From positions 1,674,001 through 1,738,000 of the forward strand of contig NZ_CP097349.1 in assembly GCF_023516215.1 (NCBI RefSeq): a stretch of 64,000 nucleotides of DNA, read 5' to 3'. The notes under the pieces were generated by a model, which did no database searches, was not told where the DNA came from, and saw only the letters and a list, made by a program, of their open reading frames with translations. Below, piece by piece: positions 8,932-18,546 of this stretch. The position numbers and the translations under genes are program-made. Origin of the DNA: Cytobacillus pseudoceanisediminis. Lineage in GTDB: Bacteria; Bacillota; Bacilli; Bacillales; Cytobacillaceae. Numbering within the stretch: the stretch's first letter is position 1; each line of letters starts with the position of its first letter.

Positions 8932-8958
8932 TTAGCACTCTTAAGGTTTAAGTGCTAA
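8932..8958 (+). promoter_or_regulatory. CIRCE operator (HrcA site) upstream of htpG
   Basis: TTAGCACTC, nine bases, then AAGTGCTAA: this matches the CIRCE consensus TTAGCACTC-N9-GAGTGCTAA with a single mismatch. Its place just after the promoter suggests HrcA repression and heat induction. Confidence 0.88.
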
Positions 8959-8990
8959 TGTAATGAAAATTTGAAAGGGGAGAGACTAAC

Positions 8991-10868
8991 ATGGAAACGA
9001 AACAGTTTAAGGCAGAATCCAAGAGATTATTGGAAATGATGATCAACTCCATTTACTCTCAAAGAGAGGTGTTCCTGAGGGAGCTTATTTCCAACAGCAG
9101 CGATGCGATCGATAAGATCTACTATAAAGCACTTACAGACGATTCCTTAACGTTTGACAAAGAGAGTTACTACATAAAGGTCGTTCCTGATAAGGAAAAC
9201 AGAACATTAACAATCAAAGATACTGGCATTGGAATGACAAAGGAAGAGCTGGAAAATAACCTTGGCATCATTGCTAAAAGCGGTTCTCTCGCTTTTAAGA
9301 AAGAACAGGAGATTAAAGATGGCCATGATATTATTGGCCAATTCGGAGTAGGATTTTATGCGGCATTCATGGTCGCTGATGTTGTAACTGTGATCAGCAA
9401 AGCCCTTGGCAGTGAACAGGCCTACAAATGGGAATCACATGGGGCGGAAGGATATACGATTACGCCATGTGAAAAAGAGGCAGTCGGTACTGATATTATC
9501 CTTAAAATAAAAGAAAATACGGAAGATGAAAGCTTTGATGAATACCTCGAAGAGTACCGCTTAAAATCGATCATAAAGAAATACTCAGACTTCATCCGCT
9601 ATCCAATTAAGATGGATGCAGAAATCAAAGAACCAATAGAAGGTGCTGAGAATGAATATAAAGAAAGCACCGAAGAGCAGACCATCAATAGCATGGTTCC
9701 GATTTGGCGGAAAAATAAAAGTGAACTGACAGACGAAGATTATGAAAAATTTTATCAGGAGAAGCATTATGGCTTTGACAAGCCGGTAAAGCATATCCAT
9801 ATTCATGTGGATGGCACAATCCGCTATAATGCAATTTTATATATTCCTGAGAATATTCCATTTGATTATTATTCAAAGGAATATGAAAAAGGCCTGGAGC
9901 TTTATTCAAATGGCGTATTAATTATGAATAAGTGCGGAGACCTTCTTCCAGATTATTTCAGTTTTGTAAAGGGGATGGTGGACTCTGAAGATTTATCACT
10001 TAACATTTCAAGAGAAATGCTCCAGCATGATCGGCAGCTGAAGCTCATTGCTAAAAACATCAGCAAAAAGATAAGAAACGAACTTCACAGCCTGATGAAA
10101 AATGAGCGGGAAAAATATGAACAATTTTATAAGTCGTTTGGAAGACAATTAAAATATGGTGTATACAGCGATTTCGGAACCCATAAAGAAATGCTCCAGG
10201 ATTTATTGATGTTCTATTCTTCAAAAGAAAAGAAACTGGCATCACTTGATGAATATATATCAAGGATGAAGGATGACCAGAAATATATTTATTACGCAGC
10301 AGGAGAGTCACATGAAAGAATAGAAAAACTACCGCAAACTGAACTTTTGGCTGACAAGGGTTATGAAATACTATATTTTACAGAAGATATTGATGAGTTT
10401 GCCATTAAGATGCTTATGACCTATAAAGACAAGGAATTCAAGTCTGTATCAAGCGGCGATCTCGGCATAGAGAATGAGGATGAAAAGGTATCCGAATCAG
10501 AAGAAAAAGAACATAAGGAATTGTTCAGCAGCATGAAAGAAATTTTGTCAGGAAAAGTGACGGATGTACGAATTTCCAAAAGGCTTAAAAGCCACCCGGT
10601 TTGCTTGACAGCTGATGGAGAAGTTACCATTGAAATGGAAAAAGTCCTTAGCAGCATGCCGGATAATCAAGACGTAAAAGCAAATAAGGTTTTGGAAATC
10701 AATTCAAACCATGAAGTCTTCCAAGCCTTAAAAAATGCTTTAGAAAACGATAAAGAAAAATTAAATCTGTATACAAACCTCCTATATAACCAGGCTTTGC
10801 TGATAGAAGGCCTTCCGATCAGTGATCCTGTTGAGTTTACGAATGATATTTGCAAAGTAATGGTTTAA
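8991..10868 (+). CDS. htpG: molecular chaperone HtpG (Hsp90 family)
   Basis: Dimeric ATP-dependent cytosolic chaperone. 625 residues, normal for bacterial Hsp90. The N-terminal GHKL ATPase domain shows [20 protein letters not shown] and the lid segment [11 protein letters not shown]. The middle domain has the catalytic Arg region LNISREMLQ, and a C-terminal dimerisation domain follows. ATG 8991 has a GAAAGGGGAG site. A terminator follows, so it is monocistronic. Confidence 0.97.
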   Translation: METKQFKAESKRLLEMMINSIYSQREVFLRELISNSSDAIDKIYYKALTDDSLTFDKESYYIKVVPDKENRTLTIKDTGIGMTKEELENNLGIIAKSGSLAFKKEQEIKDGHDIIGQFGVGFYAAFMVADVVTVISKALGSEQAYKWESHGAEGYTITPCEKEAVGTDIILKIKENTEDESFDEYLEEYRLKSIIKKYSDFIRYPIKMDAEIKEPIEGAENEYKESTEEQTINSMVPIWRKNKSELTDEDYEKFYQEKHYGFDKPVKHIHIHVDGTIRYNAILYIPENIPFDYYSKEYEKGLELYSNGVLIMNKCGDLLPDYFSFVKGMVDSEDLSLNISREMLQHDRQLKLIAKNISKKIRNELHSLMKNEREKYEQFYKSFGRQLKYGVYSDFGTHKEMLQDLLMFYSSKEKKLASLDEYISRMKDDQKYIYYAAGESHERIEKLPQTELLADKGYEILYFTEDIDEFAIKMLMTYKDKEFKSVSSGDLGIENEDEKVSESEEKEHKELFSSMKEILSGKVTDVRISKRLKSHPVCLTADGEVTIEMEKVLSSMPDNQDVKANKVLEINSNHEVFQALKNALENDKEKLNLYTNLLYNQALLIEGLPISDPVEFTNDICKVMV

Positions 10869-10880
10869 CATACCGTTTTA

Positions 10881-10909
10881 ACAGCCCGAATCAATCGGGC
10901 TGTTTTTTT
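10881..10909 (+). terminator. Rho-independent terminator of htpG
   Basis: ACAGCCCGA (10881-10889) pairs with TCGGGCTGT (10895-10903), followed by T7. It also lies just beyond the end of the convergent gene at 10918. Confidence 0.9.
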
Positions 10910-10917
10910 GTACTCAA

Positions 10918-11298
10918 TTATTTCTGGCGGAAAGTTCCTGCATAATTGAATTGAGAACCAGTCTGAAATTGGCTCTGGCTATTAAAAGGCTGCTGCATTG
11001 CTGAAAGACTTCCTCCAGCCATTTCTTGCCCAGTAAGCTGTCCCTGCATTTGATTGCAAATGTGTACGACTTCCTGGCATCGCTGAATGGCTAAGTCATG
11101 GCTTTGCAGGCTTTGTTCAATTAATTGGGCAGCCTGCTTTTCACGCTGAAGAATCTGCTCAAGCATCTGAATGTTCTGCTGTTCCTGCAGCATCATCATA
11201 CGATATTGCTGGCTTCCTTGCTGTGTCTGCTGAATCAGCTGCTGAGCTAGCTGCCTGGCTTGATTTGCCTGCTGTACTCCATGTTGAGTTGTATGCAT
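10918..11298 (-). CDS. glutamine-rich hypothetical protein
   Basis: 126 residues, extremely rich in Gln (QQ pairs throughout), with a likely long helix or coiled coil in the first 90 residues and a loose Gly/Ser/Asn/Phe tail. No signal peptide and no membrane segment. AGGAGG stands before the ATG, so it is a real gene. The composition recalls small Bacillus spore-coat or spore-associated proteins, but I do not recognise a family and assign no function. Confidence 0.7.
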   Translation of the reverse strand: MHTTQHGVQQANQARQLAQQLIQQTQQGSQQYRMMMLQEQQNIQMLEQILQREKQAAQLIEQSLQSHDLAIQRCQEVVHICNQMQGQLTGQEMAGGSLSAMQQPFNSQSQFQTGSQFNYAGTFRQK

Positions 11299-11482
11299 AT
11301 TAACAGCCTCCTAATAATTATTCAGGGACATTTGCCCCTTTGATCTATTTCTCTTTGCCCATCACCTTCACACTAGAAAATTAAATCAATAAAAGGAATC
11401 TTTTTCTTAAATTGATGTACAGCTATATATGGGAATAATTTTTGTGCTAATAAACAAACTAACAATGTAAAGGAGGGAGATT

Positions 11483-11935
11483 ATGCAGCATTTCAAGGCA
11501 TTGGCTCTAAAATTTCTCGCAAGTGTTGTTCTCTTATATATCATTCTCGGAATATTCTTTGGAATGAGCTTTGTAAATGTATTTATAATAACAGCCATTC
11601 TGGGCATTACAGCTTATATCCTTGGTGACATGGTGATACTCCCAAGGAGCAGCAATATGATCGCAACGGCAGCCGACTTTGGATTGGCTTTTTTGCTCAT
11701 TTGGTTTTTGAGTTCAATTCTAACCAATGGTGATAATCTTATTGCAATGTCAATAGCCGCAGCTCTTGGAGTCGCATTATTTGAATATCTATTCCACTTA
11801 TATTTGCTTAGAAATATGACAGAAGCAAGTAATGAAAAAGGCACTATTAACCAAGGAAACCTTCGCTATAATACTGAAGTTTCCGAGGATTTAACACCTG
11901 TAAGACCGGATGTAAGAAGCGAAGAGGATAAATAA
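11483..11935 (+). CDS. yndM: YndM-family (DUF2512) membrane protein
   Basis: 150 residues with four hydrophobic segments in the first 115, then a polar cytosolic tail. The pattern (short basic N-terminus, GDMVILPR between helices 2 and 3, FEYLFHLYLL at the fourth helix) matches the DUF2512/YndM family of Bacillus. Function is unknown. AAAGGAGGGAG precedes the ATG. Confidence 0.7.
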   Translation: MQHFKALALKFLASVVLLYIILGIFFGMSFVNVFIITAILGITAYILGDMVILPRSSNMIATAADFGLAFLLIWFLSSILTNGDNLIAMSIAAALGVALFEYLFHLYLLRNMTEASNEKGTINQGNLRYNTEVSEDLTPVRPDVRSEEDK

Positions 11936-11968
11936 CACATTCTGAAAACTCTTGGGAAGGGGATTATT

Positions 11969-12310
11969 ATGTCAGTTTTCGTTTACCAGACATTTGAAGT
12001 GAAGCAGGACAATTTTGTTGAAGCGTTAAAAAACGTGAGAATGATCCAAAGCTACCGAAACGAGAATTATCAGCATGAGGTTGAGCTATTATCGCCCATT
12101 TCAGGACAAGACCATACCTATGCTTTTCTTTCCAAATATGAAGGTCTTGCTGAAATGGAGCTTCAAAACAGGAAGATGTTTGAAGATGAAGAATATAAAA
12201 AGCTAATCGAACAATTCTTCCTTGAGGATATTGTCCAGGGCAGCATGAACACACAGCTATTCAGATCTGTTACAGGATTAAAAAGCGACAGTTCAGAACA
12301 AAAGAAATAA
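11969..12310 (+). CDS. small hypothetical protein
   Basis: 113 residues, acidic, soluble, starting at an ATG with a GGGAAGGGG site. Alternating short strands and a helix (residues 55-85) suggest a small alpha/beta fold of the kind seen in dimeric antibiotic-monooxygenase-like or NIPSNAP-like proteins; this is a guess from pattern only. It follows yndM by 33 nt and may be cotranscribed. Confidence 0.6.
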   Translation: MSVFVYQTFEVKQDNFVEALKNVRMIQSYRNENYQHEVELLSPISGQDHTYAFLSKYEGLAEMELQNRKMFEDEEYKKLIEQFFLEDIVQGSMNTQLFRSVTGLKSDSSEQKK

Positions 12311-12345
12311 ATGCTTTGGCACCATCCTTTGCAGATTTGAACGGA

Positions 12346-12375
12346 AGCCGATCACCAAAAGGAATCGGCTTATTT
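12346..12375 (+). terminator. weak Rho-independent terminator
   Basis: AGCCGAT and ATCGGCT form a 7-bp stem around an 11-nt loop, followed by TATTTATTT. Confidence 0.5.
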
Positions 12376-12433
12376 ATTTGAATGAAAGCAATAGCACGTT
12401 TAACAGCTATAGGAGATAAACAGGAGGTACACC

Positions 12434-13880
12434 ATGGACTTTTTCTTCCCAGCGGAAATTCCTCAAAAAAAGTGAATCCGGTGACCTAAAATGGTGGCAA
12501 TTATCATTAATTGGTGTTGGCTGTACCATTGGGACCGGTTTCTTTCTCGGTTCAGCCATTGGCATTAAGATCACCGGACCTTCCATCGTTTTTTCATTTA
12601 TGTTAGCGGCACTTGGAACCTATATCGTCTATAACCTTTTGGCTAAAATGACAGCTGAAGACCCTCAGGAAGGATCTTTTTGCTATTACGCCAATAAAGC
12701 CTATGGAAAGTGGGCAGGTTTTAGCTGCGGCTGGAATTACTGGTGCTCAAATATACTTATCATGGGAAGCCAATTAACCGCGCTCTCCATTTTGACAAGA
12801 TTTTGGTTTCCTCATGTGCCCCTTTGGGTTTTTGCAGCGGGTTATGCCATACTCTCCATTATAGTGGTATTAACAGGAAACAAAGGCTTTGATAAGGTGG
12901 AAAACCTGTTTGCAGTTATTAAAACAGCAGCCATTATTATGTTTATCATCCTCGCAGCAGCTGCTTTGTCCGGAGTGATTAATGGAGATGCCAGGCATCC
13001 CGGATTCCCCGGTTCTTCTGGGGAATGGTTTCCTGAAGCCTTTAGGGGCTTTTGGTCATCGTTGATTTATGCTTTCTATGCATACGGAGGAATTGAAGTG
13101 ATTGGGCTAATGGCAACAAGATTAAAAAAGAAGGAGGATGCACCTAAGGCGGGCATCATCATGCTTATCGTCCTTGTCATCATCTATGTCATTTCCCTTG
13201 GCTTAGCCGTTTATATGGCTTCACATGGTGCTTTTAATGAAAAAGAGAGCCCATTTGTAACTGCAATGGATAAGTATAATCTGGCCTTCTTCCCGCACGT
13301 TTTTAATGCAGCAATCATTATTGCCGGCTTCTCTACGATGACAGCTTCACTGTTTGGAGTAACTGCATTACTGGTTACGTTGGCTGATGACGGCGATGCT
13401 CCAGCGGTATTTTCAAAAAAGATAAAGAAGTGGAAGGACCTTCCTTTACCTTCGCTGGGACTGGCTACAGCGGGTTTAATTGCATCCATCGTAACCGCCT
13501 TATTGCTGCCTGGCAAAATATATGAGTATATCACTACTGCTGCTGGTATATTAATTTTATTCAATTGGTCATTCATCATCATTTCAGCTCTTCGGATTTT
13601 GGAAAATAAAGTGTTCGGAAAGATAATGGCTGCGGTGGGATTGCTTCTGATCCTGGCTGCGGTAAGCGGCACATTAATTGAAAAGTCCATAAGGTTTGGA
13701 TTTTTTGTCAGTTTAATATTTGTGGCATTAATAGCGATTGTAGCCTTAATCATGCAAAAAAAGTATGGAAAAAAGAAGGCGGGAGCAGCTGTTAACAATA
13801 AAAAACAAACACCAGTCTTCATTCTGGTGTTTGTTCAGTTTTTAGACGCTGTAATTAAGTTTTTTCTTATTCCTTTTTAA
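12434..13880 (+). CDS. amino acid permease (APC superfamily), frame broken near both ends
   Basis: Membrane importer for an amino acid, with about 11-12 hydrophobic segments. The first helix has GCTIGTGFFLGS, the unwound Gly-rich segment of APC permeases, and helix 6 has YAFYAYGGIEVIG. The ATG at 12434 has an ideal CAGGAGG site but is in a different frame; removing one C near 12448-12450 joins MDFFFQRKFL to the permease. At the 3' end the frame reads through a terminator hairpin to 13880; one extra A in the runs near 13757-13775 would instead stop at 13795. It resembles YvbW-type permeases; substrate unknown. Confidence 0.8.
13805..13838 (+). terminator. Rho-independent terminator of the permease
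   Basis: Perfect 11-bp stem, ACAAACACCAG (13805-13815) with CTGGTGTTTGT (13824-13834), then a T-rich tail. It overlaps the 3' end of the open frame, which argues that the true stop lies upstream. Confidence 0.75.
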
Positions 13881-14013
13881 GGAGCCCTATAAATAGGCGG
13901 TCGGTTTATTTAAAATCAGCAAGGACCAAAAGGGTGATTAAAGGAATTCACTGCAGAATTCTAATATAGGGAGAGTGCGGACTATGTTTTTGAAGTCCTG
14001 CTGATGGACAAGC

Positions 14014-14870
14014 TTACTTTAAATATGGGGATAATTTCTGTATGATTTGATTCAGCTTTTGAGTATTTTTTTCATACATTTCCTGTGCCTTTTTGGAATC
14101 AGTCTGCAGGGAAAACACTTCAAGGTCAGCAGCACACTTTTTTATCATTGCCATAAGCAGAGGACGCTGCTGTGGTGCAGGAACCTTAAGTGAATCATCA
14201 AATATATCTACAGTCAGTTCTCCATAAGAATCAATTTGACCCAAAAAAATGTTATCAATGGTCAAACCCAGTTTTTCTATCTCCATGTCAAGCCATTTTC
14301 TCGATTTCCCTGACTCAGCAAGGGGATCGTTTAGAATTTTCCCATCCATAATAACCGTTTGCGGCTCTTTTTCCTGAGGTAAATTCAATTGAAGATCCTT
14401 TGGGGTAAGCGGCTGGTTTTCTTTCTTCAGCATGATGCTAAGATCTCCGCGCGGCTCTAAAACAGCAAACTCCACATCTGCTGTTTTAAAGACATTTTTT
14501 TGGCGAAGCAGGGAGGATAAATCATCAATCGAGTATCTTTCTTTTTTAAATTATCTTCTAATATTTTCCCATCTTTAATAAAGATTGTTCCTTTTCCTTC
14601 AAAGAAATCACGGAAGCTTTTACTCTTAAGCGAAAGAATATCAGCAAATAATGTAACAAGACCAAAAATCAAAATAGAAAGGATTCCGCTGGCCCAGTGG
14701 TTATCAAGCCCCATAATTATTTCACCGGCTATACTTCCGATTGTAATTCCTGATACATATTCAAAAAATGAAAGCTCTGATATTTGTTTTTTTCCTATCA
14801 GTTTGGTTATAGCGAATAAAACACCTGCGAATAAAATAGAACGTGCACCAATAAGAAGCCATTCAGGCAT
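14014..14870 (-). CDS. DUF421/YetF-family membrane protein, frame broken at T6 (14542-14547)
   Basis: Integral membrane protein with three N-terminal helices followed by a cytosolic YetF domain (SFFEYVSGITIGS, FAVLEPRGDLS). Two frames join after adding one base to the run at 14542-14547 (LKKERYSIDDLSSLL), giving about 285 residues. It is the last of three minus-strand genes, after two DUF1657 genes. DUF421 and DUF1657 proteins occur together in spore inner-membrane loci of Bacillales, where the fused 2Duf protein affects spore heat resistance. That link is by family; this gene's role is inferred. Confidence 0.8.
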
Positions 14871-14890
14871 ATTTTCATCTCCATGTTCAG

Positions 14891-15097
14891 TTAATTTGGT
14901 TTATATTGGGGTTCCTCAAACTCTATAACCTTTTTTCGGTGTTCAAGATCAGTTTTTATCTCGCTAATTTCCAGCATTGATTCATGGAATAGGCGCTTTG
15001 CTTCTTCATCCATTGAGGTTAAAGCCAGGTTTGATAACTGTGCTTCTATAGAACGAATTGCTGCAAGACATTGATTTACATTCGAAGCAATTGTCAT
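14891..15097 (-). CDS. DUF1657 small protein 2
   Basis: About 68 residues, helical, with a conserved pattern shared with the neighbour at 15166 (NVNQCLAAIRSIEAQLS and the C-terminal EEPQY). ATG 15097 is preferred over GTG 15106. It lies 20 nt before the DUF421 gene and is probably cotranscribed with it. DUF1657 proteins are small acidic helical proteins linked to spores; molecular function is unknown. Confidence 0.7.
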   Translation of the reverse strand: MTIASNVNQCLAAIRSIEAQLSNLALTSMDEEAKRLFHESMLEISEIKTDLEHRKKVIEFEEPQYKPN

Positions 15098-15140
15098 TGA
15101 GATCACACCATTTCAAGATTTAAATTTATAATTGTAATAG

Positions 15141-15158
15141 GGCTGGCATATGCCAGCC
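15141..15158. repeat. 18-bp perfect palindrome between the two DUF1657 genes
   Basis: GGCTGGCATATGCCAGCC is its own reverse complement. In RNA it gives a strong hairpin between cistrons; it may stabilise or attenuate the transcript. No T-run follows closely. Confidence 0.6.
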
Positions 15159-15165
15159 TGAATGT

Positions 15166-15369
15166 CTATTGATTATATTGAGGTTCCTCTTGCTGAATCT
15201 CTTGAAGCCTTGGTTCAAGGCTGTCAATGATCGATTGTGTTTGCTGTGCGGCATTCTGGTACAGCTGTTTAGCATTTTGGTTTTCCGTAGCAAGTGCAAA
15301 CGTTTCAAAGCTGGCCTGAGCGCTCTTCAAGCCAACAATTGCTTGCTTTACTTGAGTTCCAACTGTCAT
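15166..15369 (-). CDS. DUF1657 small protein 1
   Basis: 67 residues, helical and Gln-rich, start ATG with GAAGGAATT. Shares spacing and the EEPQY end with the following gene, so the two are diverged duplicates. First gene of a DUF1657-DUF1657-DUF421 set. Confidence 0.72.
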   Translation of the reverse strand: MTVGTQVKQAIVGLKSAQASFETFALATENQNAKQLYQNAAQQTQSIIDSLEPRLQEIQQEEPQYNQ

Positions 15370-15403
15370 ATTTAATTCCTTCTTTCAAATGAAAAATAAA
15401 CTA

Positions 15404-15433
15404 CACAATGTATTATTACTTTTTATTGAATGC
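15404..15433 (-). promoter_or_regulatory. possible sigma-G promoter of the DUF1657/DUF421 set
   Basis: On the minus strand GCATT, an 18-nt spacer, then CATTGTG, compared with the sigma-G pattern GHATR-N18-CATWHTA. Spacing fits; three positions mismatch. Confidence 0.25.
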
Positions 15434-15621
15434 TTATGTAATAAACTTCATACCAAATTCAGTAACTTATCATATAAGGTGATCTGGATCTCGCTTTGTA
15501 TGACCCGGCTGCGAGCTGCCATATTTAAAAAGGCACTATATCCGTTCATTTCCATAATTAAAATTTCCATTAGATTAACATCCTATTTACTATAGCGCAG
15601 GAAGGAGGAGACCTAAAAAAC

Positions 15622-16179
15622 ATGTTCCGCAATATTTTATTATCAATATGGGTATTCCTGGATCCTCTTTATTATCCTTTTACCCGGCTACAGCATCTTA
15701 CAGCAGATCCGGAAAAGGGAGGAGTTTTTCGTGTAAGGCTGACAAAATATAAAGGAAATGACATTCAATTATCTGACGGAGTTATCATAAGAAAAAATGA
15801 TCTTTTACTTAAAATCCATCTGCATAATGTCAGGCTGTTAAAAGATTTTAACTATATGAAAAATGAGTTATTAAAAGGGAGAGCCATCTATAAACGTGTT
15901 AAGGAATCTATGCCGCTTTTGACTGCATTTATCCTCAGCCATCCGGAAGAAACGAAAATAAAAGGGGTTATTGGCATCACCCTTATAAACAAGGGATTCA
16001 GCACGCTTGGATTTGAATGTATATCTCCAAAAAATAAATTATACTGCTGGTTTAAAAAAACATTTCAATTGCCTATATATTTTTTATCGTGTTCAAAAAT
16101 TTCTGCTGCAAATTTAAAAAAGCATCGCACTGTTTACTTATTGATGTCTAAAGAAAACCTGATTAATAAATATAAATAA
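15622..16179 (+). CDS. YkoP-like protein
   Basis: 185 residues. The N-terminus (SIWVFLDPLYYPFTRL) and the stretch FRVRLTKYKGNDIQLSDG followed by KIHLHNVRLL match my memory of YkoP-type proteins of Bacillus, found alone or attached to polysaccharide deacetylases. No catalytic motif is apparent. AGGAAGGAGG stands upstream of the ATG. The next gene is a YkoQ-like phosphoesterase, the same pairing as ykoP-ykoQ in B. subtilis, where the genes are forespore-expressed. Confidence 0.6.
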   Translation: MFRNILLSIWVFLDPLYYPFTRLQHLTADPEKGGVFRVRLTKYKGNDIQLSDGVIIRKNDLLLKIHLHNVRLLKDFNYMKNELLKGRAIYKRVKESMPLLTAFILSHPEETKIKGVIGITLINKGFSTLGFECISPKNKLYCWFKKTFQLPIYFLSCSKISAANLKKHRTVYLLMSKENLINKYK

Positions 16180-16256
16180 ATGATGCAGACTGTTTCCTCT
16201 AACTCCCACTAGGACTGTCCCCTCAATCCCCTTATACTTTGAAGGAGGGAGGGGAT

Positions 16257-17078
16257 ATGAATATGGCATTATTTTTCACCTTAATCTTGTTCACCGTTTT
16301 CTGTTATCTTATTTACAAAGCCAATAAAAACACTAAGAATGTAACTATAAATTCAATTTCTGTTTCCCGTCCTAATATCTCAGTTTCGGGAGATAACATA
16401 AAAATTCTTCATATATCTGATATGCACCTCGAAAATATTTCTGTCAGTCCGGATGAATTATTTGAGATGATCTCAAAGCAACCAGTGGACCTAATTGCCC
16501 TTACAGGCGATTTTCTTGACCGCAAACGAAGTATTCCTAAGCTTGCGGGCTATCTCCATGCACTGAACAAGACAAATCCAAAGCATGGCATCTATGCAGT
16601 CTTTGGCAATCATGATTATGTCTTAAAAGGTCATAACTTTGAAACATTGAAAAACACTCTAGAAGAAAATGGCTGTAAAACACTTCAAAATGAGCATGTG
16701 TCGATACAGGTTAATGGGGAAAAATTAAACATCATTGGAATTGATAATTACAGCACCAGACACAGTGATGTAAAAAAGGCCTATGAAGGAGTAATTGAAG
16801 GCTGTAATCTAGTTTTGACCCATGATCCCAATGTTGTATTAGAGATGGAAAATGTTCCTTTTGATTATTTATTATCAGGGCATTTTCACGGCGGACAGAT
16901 TCATTGGCCAAAGCCATATCATTTGATAAAAATGGGCAGGCTTGTCCGGATGAAAATGGTGAAAGGCCTTCATTATCATAGCGGAAAACCTTTTTATATA
17001 AGTGAGGGACTAGGCCAGACAGGGGTCAATATCCGTATCGGCAGCCGGCCTGAAATCACTTATCATGAAATATCATAA
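16257..17078 (+). CDS. YkoQ-like calcineurin-type metallophosphoesterase, membrane-anchored
   Basis: One N-terminal hydrophobic helix, then a calcineurin-fold phosphoesterase with metal motifs ISDMHLE, ALTGDFLD, FGNHDY, LTHDPN and SGHFHGGQ in order. These bind two metals. The family includes YkoQ/YaeI-type enzymes that act on lipid head groups such as UDP-diacylglucosamine, but the substrate here is not known. ATG 16257 is chosen because it follows AAGGAGGGAGGGG; ATG 16263 is possible. Confidence 0.85.
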   Translation: MNMALFFTLILFTVFCYLIYKANKNTKNVTINSISVSRPNISVSGDNIKILHISDMHLENISVSPDELFEMISKQPVDLIALTGDFLDRKRSIPKLAGYLHALNKTNPKHGIYAVFGNHDYVLKGHNFETLKNTLEENGCKTLQNEHVSIQVNGEKLNIIGIDNYSTRHSDVKKAYEGVIEGCNLVLTHDPNVVLEMENVPFDYLLSGHFHGGQIHWPKPYHLIKMGRLVRMKMVKGLHYHSGKPFYISEGLGQTGVNIRIGSRPEITYHEIS

Positions 17079-17084
17079 TACATT

Positions 17085-17121
17085 CTAAAACCCTTGCCAT
17101 TGCAATAGGCAAGGGTTTTAG
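17085..17121. terminator. hairpin terminator after the phosphoesterase
   Basis: Perfect 14-bp stem (17085-17098 with 17108-17121), arms CTAAAACCCTTGCC and GGCAAGGGTTTTAG. Confidence 0.8.
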
Positions 17122-17246
17122 GCGTATAATAACCATGTACAATCAGTACTATATAGGTATACACAAATATTATTTACAAACCCAATAAAATTTTTGCCAG
17201 CATATTCGAATCCCTAAAAGTAAAAATTATATAAGGGAGGAGACAT

Positions 17247-17282
17247 ATGATTCCTTCTTATTACTTAAAGGGGAGTGCTTAA
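17247..17282 (+). CDS. 11-residue upstream peptide
   Basis: ATG with a strong AAGGGAGGAG site opens an 11-codon frame (MIPSYYLKGSA) that ends 2 nt before the TTG start of the next gene and contains that gene's ribosome site. It probably couples translation, or it is the true N-terminus of the next gene if a base is missing. Confidence 0.4.
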   Translation: MIPSYYLKGSA

Positions 17283-17284
17283 AC

Positions 17285-17686
17285 TTGAATAACTGGATAA
17301 ATGCGATTTTTAATACGGGCAAAATGCAGCCGTTTTTAAATATGTTTGGCAAAAAGAGAAGAAGAAACAGAGGAATGCTGTGGGGATCTTTAATTAGCCT
17401 GGGTTTAAGTGCAGCTGCATATGGCTTTACTAGAAATCGCGGCAGAAATATGGCTCGCCCGTTTCAAAATTTAATGAATAATACAGCCCAAATGACAAAT
17501 TTCCAGAAGCCAAATATGGCGGGGTTAACTGAGTTTGCAGAGGAATTAACATCAAATAAGAACCCGATAAACAACAAATTCAATAATACAGCCCAAACGA
17601 AAAACTTCCAGAAGCCAAATATGGCGGGGGTAACTGAGTTTGCGGAGAAATTAACATCGAATAAGAACCCGATAAACAACAAATAA
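17285..17686 (+). CDS. small basic protein with duplicated 35-residue unit
   Basis: 133 residues: a short N-terminal helix, a very basic patch (GKKRRRNRG), one hydrophobic Gly-rich segment (GSLISLGLSAAAYGF), an RNRGRN patch, then two nearly identical 35-residue units containing NFQKPNMAG and ELTSNKNPINNK. Start is TTG behind AAAGGGGAG. A basic membrane-attached protein with an unstructured repeated tail; function unknown, possibly spore-related by neighbourhood only. Confidence 0.6.
   Translation: MNNWINAIFNTGKMQPFLNMFGKKRRRNRGMLWGSLISLGLSAAAYGFTRNRGRNMARPFQNLMNNTAQMTNFQKPNMAGLTEFAEELTSNKNPINNKFNNTAQTKNFQKPNMAGVTEFAEKLTSNKNPINNK
17477..17683 (+). repeat. 105-bp tandem duplication inside the coding region
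   Basis: Unit 1 is 17477-17581 and unit 2 is 17582-17683, with only a few base differences. The offset is exactly 35 codons, so the frame is kept. High identity points to a recent duplication. Confidence 0.85.
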
Positions 17687-17694
17687 CGCATAGT

Positions 17695-17721
17695 AGCCCA
17701 CGTATTTTGTGGGCTTTTTTT
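17695..17721. terminator. Rho-independent terminator
   Basis: AGCCCAC (17695-17701) with GTGGGCT (17709-17715) followed by T6; lies between converging genes. Confidence 0.85.
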
Positions 17722-17755
17722 ATTTTCATAATTTTTATTTCAGCATTCGATCAGA

Positions 17756-18386
17756 TCATCTTTTTGATTGATCCAGCTTGTTATGGAACCATAATTTATA
17801 ACAAAGGAACAAGCAGAGGAGAAATAGAAGGTACCAAATTACTCCCAGCAAAAAATTATGAAGTGATAAAAACAATTGCTCGCCGCTATATGCAAGCATA
17901 AACATAGGAGGCAGCATTCCAATTGCAGTAGCTATAAAAAAATGCCTAAATGGAATATCTGCTATTCCACAATAGATATTAAACACCTGAGGAGGGATGA
18001 TAACAATCATTCGGCCAAACAAAATTGCCATAAATGCATTATTTTCGAACAGGTACTGAAATTTATTAATGGCTTTATACTTTCCCAAGTAGGCGGTGAA
18101 ATAATTCCTGAAATAGTATCTTGATAAAAAAGTAAATTAACGAAGTCAAAAGAATGCCAAACCAATTGATCAGCAGACCAACCATCGCACCAAATTTGAC
18201 TCCCATTATTCCTGCAAAAAGAGTAAATGGCAAGAAAGGAATAGACGCAATCAGTACAGAAAGTAAAAACATTGCAGGAAGCCAAGATGGATCACTTGTT
18301 CGCAGCCATTCTAATAAGTAATCTTTATTGGTCATTCCAACGATCAATAAAATGACATATGCTAATCCAATCCACCATCTGCGCAT
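17756..18386 (-). CDS. TVP38/TMEM64 (DedA-like VTT domain) membrane protein, frame broken near 18101-18105
   Basis: About 209 residues with five to six hydrophobic helices. The VTT-domain signature runs from IASIPFLPFTLFAGIMG through FGRMIVIIPPQVFNI to GIADIPFRHFFIATAIG. The two halves are in neighbouring frames and join by removing one base at 18101-18105 on the minus strand (FQEYFTAYLGKY). The family handles lipid scrambling or membrane homeostasis; the specific job is unknown. AAGGAG lies before the ATG. Confidence 0.8.
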
Positions 18387-18546
18387 AAAATTGCTCCTTG
18401 CCTATATCCCTAATCATTCGCGGCTGCCTTAATTTCAGTATGCTTATATTTTTGAAAAGAAATGTATTCACCTGGACAAAAATCATTTCTGAAGAATCCA
18501 ACATAAAATAACATCAAGGTAAAAAATGGGGGAGGCAGCTGTAAAA

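Noticed and set aside
13211..13822. Long minus-strand frame inside the amino acid permease
   Set aside because: Shadow of a strongly coding plus-strand gene; no start site and Ile/Lys-rich composition of an antisense frame.
17200..17229. GCATA-N18-AAAATTA as a sigma-G promoter of the repeat-tail protein
   Set aside because: The start of transcription would fall on the ribosome site of the leader peptide, and the -10 matches only partly.
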